Shown here piece after piece: positions 1 through 6,935 of a stretch of DNA of 64,000 nt. The notes beneath the pieces are model-generated. The model saw only the letters and a program-made list of their open reading frames with translations, did not search any database and was not told the DNA's origin. Source of the stretch: Sphingomonas guangdongensis (GTDB lineage: Bacteria; Pseudomonadota; Alphaproteobacteria; Sphingomonadales; Sphingomonadaceae); the NCBI RefSeq assembly GCF_900199185.1, contig NZ_OBMI01000003.1:372001-436000 (forward strand). The letters run 5' to 3'. The translations under genes were made by a program, and so were the position numbers. How positions within the stretch are numbered: the stretch's first letter is position 1; each line of letters begins with the position of its first letter.

Positions 1-103
1 CGGCATCGTCGCGGCCGGTCGCGTCAACAGGAACTCCGGCGCGGAGTCGACGATCGAGGCATTGTTCGCGCTGACGGTGCTGCAGGGCACCCCGCTGCCG
101 TGA
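1..103 (+). CDS. C-terminal end of an unidentified protein, cut by the window edge
   Basis: An open frame enters from the left edge (reading from base 2) and ends at a TGA at 101-103. Only 33 residues are visible, including a run reading GAESTIEALFAL. The stop overlaps the GTG start of the sugar-binding lipoprotein gene (GTGA at 100-103), so the two are probably one operon. From context it is likely a carbohydrate-active enzyme, but the visible part is too short to name a family. Codon bias (G/C in third positions) matches the following genes, which is why I treat it as real. Confidence 0.6.
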   Translation, partial: GIVAAGRVNRNSGAESTIEALFALTVLQGTPLP

Positions 104-1383
104 TCGCACGGCGCGACCTGCTGCGCTTGGGCGCCGCCGCCGCGCTGCTGGCGGGCTGCGCCCCGACGAAGAGCGAGCGGCGCGACGACCGTATCCGGCT
201 GTGGGTTGCGCCCAATGCCGCGGAGGAAAGCTTCTGGAAGATCGCGGTGGCGCGCTGGAACGCGGCTGGGCGCGGGTTGCCCGTCAGCTTCACGACTATC
301 CCCACTGCGGGCAACTCCGAGGACACGGTGCTGTCGGCACTGGTCGCGGGGACGGAGCCCGATCTTTCGACCAACATCTTCTCGGGCTTCGCGGTGCAGC
401 TCGCGACGCTCGGCCAGGTCGAGGACCTCGCCGCCATGCCCGGCTATGCCGACCTGATCGCGCGCCGGCACATGGCCGCGATCATGCCCGGCTGGACGCA
501 GAACGGCCGGGTACCCGCGATGCCGATCTACTCCAGCCCGACGCTGCTGTGGTGGCGCGCGGACATCCTGGAGGCGAACGGTCTTGGCGCGCCGCCCGAA
601 ACCTACGAGCAGGTCTACGCCTTCTCCGATCGGTACGGGGCGGGGCGGCGTGCGCGCTATGGGATGCAGGTGATCGCCGGGCGCGCGTGGCAGGATCGTT
701 GGTTCGACTTCATCCCCTTCTACTACGCCGCATCGGGCGGGCGGCCCTATCTCGACGCCACCCGCGCGCTCTACGCCAACGCGGCGGGCCTGCAGGTCGC
801 GACGTTCATGAACCGGATGTTCCGTCAGGGCTGGACCGCGCTCGACTTCGACGCGGAGGAGCCGCTCGTCTCCGGGCTGGCCGCGGGTGCCGTGCGCGGG
901 CCGTGGGATGTCGAGCGTTTCGCCAACATCTATCCCGAGACGCTGGCGCGCATCGCGGTCGGACCGATGGTCGCCGCGACGCCGAGCAGCGGCCCGGCCG
1001 CGACCTTCTCCGACAGCAAGGGCGTCGTCATCTTCCGCTCCAGCCGGGTCAAGCGGCAAGCGTTCGACTTCCTAAGCTGGGTGCTCGGCGACGAGGCGCT
1101 GAATCTGCTCTGGCTCCAGCAGACCGGCCTGTCGCCGGCGCGCGCTGACCTGCTGGAGAACTCCCGGTTCGCGCCCTATTACCGCCGCAGCGCGCTTGGC
1201 CGCGCCTACGCGGAGCATGTCGCGAGCGCGCGGCCGCCGGCACTGTCGGAGTACACGATCGACGTGCAGAAGATCATGAGCTCGCAGCTGATCGAACCGG
1301 TAATGACCGGCCAGCGCGCGCCCGCCGCCGCGCTGCGCGACGCGGTCGCCGCGACCGACCGGATGCTGGAGGCACAGGCGTGA
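100..1383 (+). CDS. CUT1-family sugar ABC transporter, substrate-binding lipoprotein
   Basis: Extracytoplasmic binding protein of 427 aa for a carbohydrate importer. The N-terminus has Arg residues, a hydrophobic stretch and a lipobox LLAGC with the lipidated Cys at residue 20, so it should be a membrane-anchored lipoprotein. The rest reads like family 1 solute-binding proteins (MalE/UgpB type): length about 400 aa, a PIYSSPTLLWWRADIL segment near residue 145-160 typical of the hinge region, and a C-terminal helical half. The GTG start overlaps the upstream stop, and the stop overlaps the next permease start by 4 bp. The ligand is not visible; the downstream GH130-type enzyme suggests a beta-mannoside or related oligosaccharide (inference). 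Confidence 0.88.
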   Translation: MIARRDLLRLGAAAALLAGCAPTKSERRDDRIRLWVAPNAAEESFWKIAVARWNAAGRGLPVSFTTIPTAGNSEDTVLSALVAGTEPDLSTNIFSGFAVQLATLGQVEDLAAMPGYADLIARRHMAAIMPGWTQNGRVPAMPIYSSPTLLWWRADILEANGLGAPPETYEQVYAFSDRYGAGRRARYGMQVIAGRAWQDRWFDFIPFYYAASGGRPYLDATRALYANAAGLQVATFMNRMFRQGWTALDFDAEEPLVSGLAAGAVRGPWDVERFANIYPETLARIAVGPMVAATPSSGPAATFSDSKGVVIFRSSRVKRQAFDFLSWVLGDEALNLLWLQQTGLSPARADLLENSRFAPYYRRSALGRAYAEHVASARPPALSEYTIDVQKIMSSQLIEPVMTGQRAPAAALRDAVAATDRMLEAQA

Positions 1384-2261
1384 TCCGCCGGGCCGCGATT
1401 TCCCGCGAGGCGATCGTCGGGCTGACGCTCGTCGGCGTCTACCTCGCCTATACCGCGGTGTTCTGGGCCTATCCGTTCTTCTGGCTCGCCAAGCTGTCGG
1501 TCACCCAGTGGCGTTTCTTCGACGATCCGGTGTTCGTGGGCGCGCGCAATCTCGTCCGGATCGTCCAAGACCCGCAGTTCCTCGGCTCGCTTTGGAACGT
1601 CGTCCGCTTTCTCGCCTTCTACCTGCCGCTCGCCTTCGGGGGATCGCTGCTGGTCGCCTTCGGGTTGCAGCAGGTCGGGCGCGGCCGCGCCTTCGTCGCA
1701 CTCTGCTTCCTGCTGTCGAACGTGTCGTCGGGCGTGGCGCTCAGTCTCGTGTTCCTGAAGATCTTCAGCACGACCGGGCCGCTCAACAACACGCTCTACG
1801 ACGCGGTCGGCATTCGCATCCCGTGGACCAATCACCCGACGCTGGCGATGCTGGCGATCGCGCTGGTGGTCGCGTGGAAGTTCGTCGGCTACTACGGCCT
1901 GATCGTCTATTCCGGGCTGCTGACGGTGCCCAAGGAGCTCTATGACGCCGCTCGGCTCGACCACGCGGGCGTATGGCGGCGGCTGGTCAACATCACGCTC
2001 CCGATGCTCAACCCGCAGCTGATGATGGTGCTGACCTTTGCGATCCTTGTCTCGTTCGGACTGTTCACCGAACCGTTCCTGATCACCGGCGGCGGTCCCG
2101 CCGACAGCACGGTGCCGCCGCAGATGGTGATCTACGAGACCGCGTTCCGCCGTCTGCAGCCGAGCCACGCCGCGACCATGAGCATCATCATCTCGCTAGC
2201 GTCGTACCTGCTGGTGGTGCTCGCGCGGCGGCTGTTCGAGCGCAAGGTGGTGATCGCGTGA
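1380..2261 (+). CDS. Sugar ABC transporter permease, MalF/LacF type
   Basis: Inner-membrane permease of 293 aa, CUT1 family. About six hydrophobic segments are visible, the first at residues 11-32. The cytoplasmic EAA loop that docks the ATPase is at about residues 188-208 (YDAARLDHAG followed by LVNITLP). The GTG start overlaps the stop of the binding protein gene (GTGA), and its own stop overlaps the start of the second permease, so translation is probably coupled along the operon. It should pair with the next gene to form the heterodimeric channel. The family is clear; the substrate is inferred from neighbours only. Confidence 0.9.
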   Translation: MIRRAAISREAIVGLTLVGVYLAYTAVFWAYPFFWLAKLSVTQWRFFDDPVFVGARNLVRIVQDPQFLGSLWNVVRFLAFYLPLAFGGSLLVAFGLQQVGRGRAFVALCFLLSNVSSGVALSLVFLKIFSTTGPLNNTLYDAVGIRIPWTNHPTLAMLAIALVVAWKFVGYYGLIVYSGLLTVPKELYDAARLDHAGVWRRLVNITLPMLNPQLMMVLTFAILVSFGLFTEPFLITGGGPADSTVPPQMVIYETAFRRLQPSHAATMSIIISLASYLLVVLARRLFERKVVIA

Positions 2262-3109
2262 CGCCGCGCCTGCGCCGCCTGTTACAGGCCAAGACGCCGG
2301 GCGGCTGGGTCGCGACGATCGGCATCTACGCGCTCGCGCTCACCTGGCTCTATCCCTTCGTGTGGATGGTGGCGGCGTCGCTCAAGCCGACCGCGCAGAT
2401 CTACAACACCGCGCTGTTCGCCGGCGACTGGACGCTGGATAACTTCCGCTTCCTCTTCGCGACCGCCGACAAGCTCGACCGTCCGTTCCTCCAGGCGCTC
2501 GGCATTTCGGCGCTGGTGACTGGCACGGTCACGGTGTCGGTGCTGATCACCTCCGCCTTCATCGCCTACGCGCTCGCGCGGCTACGCTTCCCCGGCCGCA
2601 AGCTGTTCAACGACTTTCTGCTGCTCCAGATGGTCATCCCGACCGCCATGTTCATCCTGCCATTGTTCGTGCTGGTGAAGGAGCTCGGGCTGCTCAACTC
2701 GCTCTCCGCGCTGATCCTGCCCTCGGCGATGTCGGGGTGGGGCATCTTCATGATGTCGCAGTCGTTCCGCGCGCTGCCGGAAGAGTATTTCGACGCCGCC
2801 CGGCTCGACCGCGCGAGCCTGTGGCAGACGGTGACCCGGATCGTGGTGCCGCTCAACACCTCCATCATCGCGATCGTCGCGCTGTTCACCTTCACCGGCA
2901 CCTGGGACAATTTCCTGTGGCCACTGATCGCGATCTCGGACGCGGAGCGGATGCCGCTCTCCGTTCTGCTCGCGACCTTCAGCAAGCAGTACGGCGGCTA
3001 TGCCGGTCCGGTCATGGCCGGCGCGGTGCTCCAGACGCTGCCGCTCGCGCTGCTCTTTCTCCTGTTCCGACGCCAGTTCCTCCAGGGCATGGCGCTCAGC
3101 CTCAAGTGA
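2258..3109 (+). CDS. Sugar ABC transporter permease, MalG/LacG type
   Basis: Second CUT1 permease, 283 aa, starting at a GTG that overlaps the previous stop (GTGA, 2258-2261). It has the N-terminal segment ending in WMVAASLKPTAQIY that marks MalG-type permeases, and about six membrane segments. The EAA loop is in the C-terminal third (YFDAARLDRASLWQTVTRIVVP). An earlier in-frame open region exists upstream but lies inside the first permease gene and has no family likeness, so the GTG is preferred. No ATP-binding subunit follows; the transporter must borrow one encoded elsewhere. Confidence 0.9.
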   Translation: MTPRLRRLLQAKTPGGWVATIGIYALALTWLYPFVWMVAASLKPTAQIYNTALFAGDWTLDNFRFLFATADKLDRPFLQALGISALVTGTVTVSVLITSAFIAYALARLRFPGRKLFNDFLLLQMVIPTAMFILPLFVLVKELGLLNSLSALILPSAMSGWGIFMMSQSFRALPEEYFDAARLDRASLWQTVTRIVVPLNTSIIAIVALFTFTGTWDNFLWPLIAISDAERMPLSVLLATFSKQYGGYAGPVMAGAVLQTLPLALLFLLFRRQFLQGMALSLK

Positions 3110-3117
3110 GTAACCCG

Positions 3118-4194
3118 ATGACCACCCCACCCGATCTGCTGCGGCGCTTTCCCGGCAACCCGCTGATCACCCCGGAGCAGGTGCGGCCGAGCCGTCCCGA
3201 CTGGCGGGTAGACTGCGCCTTCAACGCCGGGGTCGCCCAGGCCGGCGGCGAGACGATCATGCTGCTGCGGGTGGCGGAGAGCGTGCCCGTCGCGGATGCC
3301 GGTACCGTCTGCGTCCCCCTGCTCGAGGCGGACGGGGCGGTCTGGCGCTGCACCACCAAGACGCTGCGCACCGACGATCCCGACTACGACTTCGCCGACC
3401 CGCGCATGATCGCGCTGCGGGCGGACCCGGCGCAGGTCTATCTGACCTCGCTGTCGCACCTGCGCCTCGCGCGCAGCAGCAACGGCACCGACTTCACGAT
3501 CGACGACGAGCCGTTCCTTTTCCCCACCACCCGCTACGAACGGTTCGGGTGCGAGGATGCGCGGCTGACCGAGATCGAAGGTCGCTACTACATCAACTAC
3601 ACCGCCGTATCCGAACTTGGCATCGCGACCGCGCTCGCGGTCACCGACGACTTCGCCGGCGTCGAGCGGCTCGGGCTCATCTTCTCGCCCGACAATCGCG
3701 ACGTGTGCCTGTTTCCGCGGCGGATCGGCGGCCACTACTGGTGCCTTCACCGCCCCGCGCCACGACACCTCGGCACGCCCGAAATCTGGATCGCGCGGTC
3801 GCCCGACCTGCTCCACTGGGGCCATCACGAGCGCCTCGCCGGCGCAGTGCCGGGCGGGTGGGAAGCGAGCAAGATCGGCGGCGGCGCGCCGATGCTGGAG
3901 ACCGATCGCGGCTGGCTGCAGATCTACCACGGCGTCGACGCCGACCAGCGCTACAGCCTGGGGGCGCTGCTGCTCGACCGCGACGATCCACGGATCGTTC
4001 GCGCGCGCCTGGCGCCGCCGCTTGCGCAGCCGAGCGAGCCGTACGAGCTGACCGGCTTCTTCGGCAACGTGCTGTTCAGCTGCGGTGCCGTCATCGTCGG
4101 CGACGAGCTGCGCGTCTACTACGGCGCGGCCGACCAAGTGATGGCGCTCGGCACCGTGCCGGTTACCGAGCTTTGGGCGGCGATGGGCGTCTAG
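3118..4194 (+). CDS. GH130-family beta-mannoside phosphorylase or hydrolase
   Basis: Cytoplasmic enzyme of 358 aa with no signal peptide. It has the five-bladed propeller layout of glycoside hydrolase family 130: an N-terminal NPLITPEQVRPS motif, YDFADPRM at about 90-97, FGCEDARLTEI at about 143-153 (the family's conserved E-D-x-R block), SPDNRDVCLFP, and KIGGGAPMLET where the phosphate-binding or catalytic region lies in characterised members. GH130 enzymes act on beta-1,2- or beta-1,4-linked mannosides, by phosphorolysis or hydrolysis; which one applies here cannot be told by eye. It starts 8 bp after the permease stop and belongs to the same transcript, so it probably processes what the transporter imports. 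Confidence 0.88.
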   Translation: MTTPPDLLRRFPGNPLITPEQVRPSRPDWRVDCAFNAGVAQAGGETIMLLRVAESVPVADAGTVCVPLLEADGAVWRCTTKTLRTDDPDYDFADPRMIALRADPAQVYLTSLSHLRLARSSNGTDFTIDDEPFLFPTTRYERFGCEDARLTEIEGRYYINYTAVSELGIATALAVTDDFAGVERLGLIFSPDNRDVCLFPRRIGGHYWCLHRPAPRHLGTPEIWIARSPDLLHWGHHERLAGAVPGGWEASKIGGGAPMLETDRGWLQIYHGVDADQRYSLGALLLDRDDPRIVRARLAPPLAQPSEPYELTGFFGNVLFSCGAVIVGDELRVYYGAADQVMALGTVPVTELWAAMGV

Positions 4195-4233
4195 CCCAGC
4201 CGCGCCACCGATCACCGACCTCAGGAGACCATT

Positions 4234-5220
4234 GTGACCCGCGAGAGCATCCCCCGTGTCGAGACGCTGTTCGACGCCTGGTCCGCGACCGCCGAGCCGA
4301 CACCGCCGACCGGCAAGCTGCACTTCGCAGGCGTCGGCGACCGCGACGTCTACAACATCACCGCACCCTTCTGGTCCGCCGGGCGGCGGGTGATCGGCGG
4401 CCGCGTCGAGGCGCGCGACAGCGAACACAGCACCGTGATCTTCTTCGAGGAGGACGGTGAGCGCTGGTTGCCGATCGCGGACGCGCCGCGCTTCGCGCTC
4501 CAGGATCCCTTCGTCACCCAGATCGGCGACGAGCTGGTGTTCGGCGGTGTCGAGGTCGATTTCACCCCTGCCGAGCCGGTCTGGCACACCGTCTTCTACC
4601 GCGGGCGCGACCTGTTCGAGCTCCGGCCCTTCTTCGCCGGGCCGGTCGGCATGAAGGACATCCGCCTCTGCGCGCTCGCCGACGGCCGGGTCGCCGTGTT
4701 CACCCGACCGCGCGGGGCGAAGGGCGGGCGCGGGACGATCGGCTATACGGAGGTGGATACGCTCGACGCACTGTCGATCGCGGCAATCGAGGCGGCGCCG
4801 ATGCTGGAGGGAATGTTCCATCCGCTCGACTGGGGCGGCGCCAACGAGGCGCATCTGCTCAGCACCGGCGAGATCGGCGTGATCGCGCACGCCGCCTTCT
4901 TCGATCAGGACATTCTCTACGGCATGCGGCGCTACTATGCCGTGGCCTTCGTCTTCGATCCCGCCGCCCGGGCGTGGCGCGACTATCGCATCATCGCCGC
5001 GCGCGGCCAGTTCGCCCCCGGCGCCGCCAAGCGGCCCGACCTGATCGACGTCGTGTTCTCCTCCGGGATCGAGCAGGCAGCCGGATCGACCCGGCTCTAT
5101 GCCGGAACGTCGGACGCGGAGGCGCAGTGGGTGGAGATCGACTATCCCTTCGACGCGCCGCTCGCGCGCGGGCTGTCCCGGGCGGCGGCGCAGCCGACGG
5201 ACGTCCGGCTCAGGGCCTAG
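4234..5220 (+). CDS. DUF1861 family protein, beta-propeller linked to GH130
   Basis: Soluble protein of 328 aa starting at GTG with AGGAG at 4222-4226. The sequence matches the DUF1861 type: YNITAPFW near residue 35, FEEDGERW and LQDPFVTQIGDELVFGGVEV in the first half, then FHPLDWGGANEAHLL and an ARGQFAPGAAKRPDLIDVVFSSG block near the end. This family is a five-bladed propeller fold related to GH43/GH68/GH130 enzymes and, as far as I know, has no settled activity. Placement directly behind a GH130 gene suggests a role in the same mannoside pathway (inference). Its last 11 bp overlap the end of the convergent msrA gene. Confidence 0.8.
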   Translation: MTRESIPRVETLFDAWSATAEPTPPTGKLHFAGVGDRDVYNITAPFWSAGRRVIGGRVEARDSEHSTVIFFEEDGERWLPIADAPRFALQDPFVTQIGDELVFGGVEVDFTPAEPVWHTVFYRGRDLFELRPFFAGPVGMKDIRLCALADGRVAVFTRPRGAKGGRGTIGYTEVDTLDALSIAAIEAAPMLEGMFHPLDWGGANEAHLLSTGEIGVIAHAAFFDQDILYGMRRYYAVAFVFDPAARAWRDYRIIAARGQFAPGAAKRPDLIDVVFSSGIEQAAGSTRLYAGTSDAEAQWVEIDYPFDAPLARGLSRAAAQPTDVRLRA

Positions 5221-5698
5221 TCAGGTCCGCGAACTGCCGCCGCAGATAGTCGAGCTTCGGATCGATATAGCGGCGGCAGAACGGCCGGTCGGGATCGGTA
5301 CGGTAGTAGTTGCGGTAGCGCTCCTCGGAGGCTTGGAAGCCGGCAAGGGGAAGCACGAGCGTGCGGGGCGCTTCGTCGCGCTCGGCGGCAACGGCGGCGA
5401 TGACCTCCCTGGCCACCGTCGACTGCGTCGCGTCGAAAATGTAGACCGCGCTGCGGTACCGCCCGCCCGGCGAGTAGGTGCCGCTGCCCGAGTGGGTGCG
5501 CAGGTGCACCTCGACCAGCGTCGCCAGGCTGATCGCCGCGGGATCGAAGTGCGCGACCACGCCTTCCGACCACGCGTCCCACGGCGAGGTCGAGGACAGA
5601 AAGCCCTGGTCGACCTGATCGACGCCCTTCAGCGCCTGGAACACGCCCTCCGTGCACCAGTGGCAGCCGCCGCCGAGTCCGATCCGCTCGACGGTCAC
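5210..5698 (-). CDS. msrA: Peptide-methionine (S)-S-oxide reductase MsrA
   Basis: Repair enzyme of 162 aa that reduces the S-epimer of methionine sulfoxide in proteins. The active-site motif is at residues 9-16 and reads GGGCHWCTE, with catalytic Cys12; the usual family motif has Phe where this has His. The SGSGTYSPGGRYRSAVYIF segment corresponds to the substrate-pocket region, and a later Cys (FCRRYIDPKLDYL) may be the resolving Cys. It is convergent with the DUF1861 gene (11 bp overlap), and its start overlaps the stop of the LLM oxidoreductase gene by 4 bp, so it is probably second in a two-gene unit with that gene. Confidence 0.93.
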   Translation of the reverse strand: MTVERIGLGGGCHWCTEGVFQALKGVDQVDQGFLSSTSPWDAWSEGVVAHFDPAAISLATLVEVHLRTHSGSGTYSPGGRYRSAVYIFDATQSTVAREVIAAVAAERDEAPRTLVLPLAGFQASEERYRNYYRTDPDRPFCRRYIDPKLDYLRRQFADLTRP

Positions 5699-6711
5699 CG
5701 CCAGCCGAGCGCGGGCGCGACATGGGTCAGGATGCTCTCGATCACATGCGCGTTATGATCGACGCCGAGCTGGTTCGGGACGGTCAGCAGCAGCGTGTCG
5801 GCCTCCGCGATCGCCTGGTCGCCGCGCAACTGATCGATGAGGCGATCGGGCTCGTCGGCGTAGGTACGCCCGAACACCGCGCGCATGTTGTCGATCACGC
5901 CGATGTGGTCGCCACTCTCCCCCCGGCCGAAATAGTCGCGGTCGGTTTGATTGGTGATCGCAAAGATCGAGCGCGAGACCGACACCCGCGGCTGGCGCGT
6001 GTGCCCGGCCGCGGCCCATGCTTCCCGGTACAACCGGATCTGGCGCGCCTGCTGGATGTGGAGCGGCTCGCCCGACTCGTCCTGCTTGAGCGTCGAGCTC
6101 TGGAGGTTCATGCCGCGCTGAGCTGCCCAGACGGCAGTGGCGTTCGATGCGGAACCCCACCAGATCCGGTCGCGCAGGCCCGAGGCGTGCGGCTCCAGCC
6201 GGAGCAGGCCCGGCGGGTTGGGGAACATCGGTCGGGCGTTCGGCTGAGCGAAGCCTTTGCCCGCCAGCAGATCGAAGAACTGCTCGCCGTGGCGGCGACC
6301 CATGTCGGCGTCGCTCTCGCCCGCGGCCGGCGCATAGCCGAAGTGGCGCCAGCCCTCGATCACCTGCTCGGGCGAGCCGCGGCTGATCCCGAGCTGGAGC
6401 CGGCCGCCGCTGATCAGGTCGGCCGCACCCGCATCCTCCACCATGTAGAAGGGATTTTCGTAGCGCATGTCGATCACCCCCGTTCCGATCTCGATCCTAC
6501 GGGTGCGGGCACCGACCGCGGCGAGGAGCGGAAACGGGGAAGCGAGCTGCCGCGCGAAATGATGCACGCGGTAGTAGGCGCCGTCCGCGCCCAGCTCCTC
6601 CGCGGCGACCGCGAGATCGATCGACTGGAGGAGCACGTCGGCGGCCGAGCGCGTGGCGGAGTAGGGCGTATCCGACCAGTGGCCGAACGAGAGAAAGCCG
6701 ATGTTTTTCAT
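5695..6711 (-). CDS. LLM-class (luciferase-like) flavin-dependent oxidoreductase
   Basis: Flavin-dependent monooxygenase of the bacterial luciferase superfamily, 338 aa. The N-terminus IGFLSFGHWS, the FPLLAAVGARTRRIEIGTGVIDMRYENPFYMVEDAGAADLISGGR region around residues 60-110 and the LQLGISRGSPEQVIEGW segment are typical of these TIM-barrel enzymes, which use reduced FMN or F420. Sphingomonads lack F420 as far as I know, so FMNH2 supplied by a partner reductase is expected. No partner reductase is adjacent; the next gene is msrA, overlapping by 4 bp. Substrate unknown. Confidence 0.88.
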   Translation of the reverse strand: MKNIGFLSFGHWSDTPYSATRSAADVLLQSIDLAVAAEELGADGAYYRVHHFARQLASPFPLLAAVGARTRRIEIGTGVIDMRYENPFYMVEDAGAADLISGGRLQLGISRGSPEQVIEGWRHFGYAPAAGESDADMGRRHGEQFFDLLAGKGFAQPNARPMFPNPPGLLRLEPHASGLRDRIWWGSASNATAVWAAQRGMNLQSSTLKQDESGEPLHIQQARQIRLYREAWAAAGHTRQPRVSVSRSIFAITNQTDRDYFGRGESGDHIGVIDNMRAVFGRTYADEPDRLIDQLRGDQAIAEADTLLLTVPNQLGVDHNAHVIESILTHVAPALGWR

Positions 6712-6813
6712 GGGCTGAGAGATGGGCGCCTTTCGCTCGAACAGTAAGCGCCGGCCGTAAAACGGATCGTTTCGTCCCGCCGTGGCACGGCGCGTTCGCG
6801 TACCGATGCTTCG

Positions 6814-6825
6814 ATAGGTGCCTAT
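6814..6825. promoter_or_regulatory. Small palindrome upstream of the giant secreted protein gene
   Basis: The sequence ATAGGTGCCTAT is a perfect 5-bp inverted repeat with a 2-bp centre, located in the 224-bp gap between the LLM oxidoreductase gene and the giant gene. Its spacing fits a dimeric operator. No regulator is encoded next to it, so operator status is a guess. Confidence 0.3.
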
Positions 6826-6889
6826 GCTGCTTGGGCTCGACAGGACTGTCTTCGGATCGTCATATCCGCTCCCTAACGCAGATCATCCG

Positions 6890-6907
6890 ACCCGCGGTCC
6901 CGCGGGT
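6890..6907 (+). promoter_or_regulatory. GC-rich hairpin in the leader of the giant gene
   Basis: ACCCGCGG, a 2-nt turn (TC) and CCGCGGGT form a perfect 8-bp inverted repeat that ends 28 bp before the ATG at 6936. With so short a loop the structure is more likely a DNA palindrome, or a hairpin with its innermost pairs open. No U-tract follows, so it is not a classic terminator. It may influence translation or be an operator. Confidence 0.35.
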
Positions 6908-6935
6908 GATCGCACCTCGTCGATGGAGCCGTCCG

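Noticed and set aside
2998..4890. A 630-codon open frame on the minus strand opposite the GH130 and DUF1861 genes
   Set aside because: Shadow of the plus-strand genes; no domain, no start with a ribosome-binding site.
6831..6935. A start for the giant protein 35 codons upstream
   Set aside because: The added residues are basic and unlike the rest, and would place coding sequence over the palindromes; the ATG at 6936 has a good ribosome-binding site.
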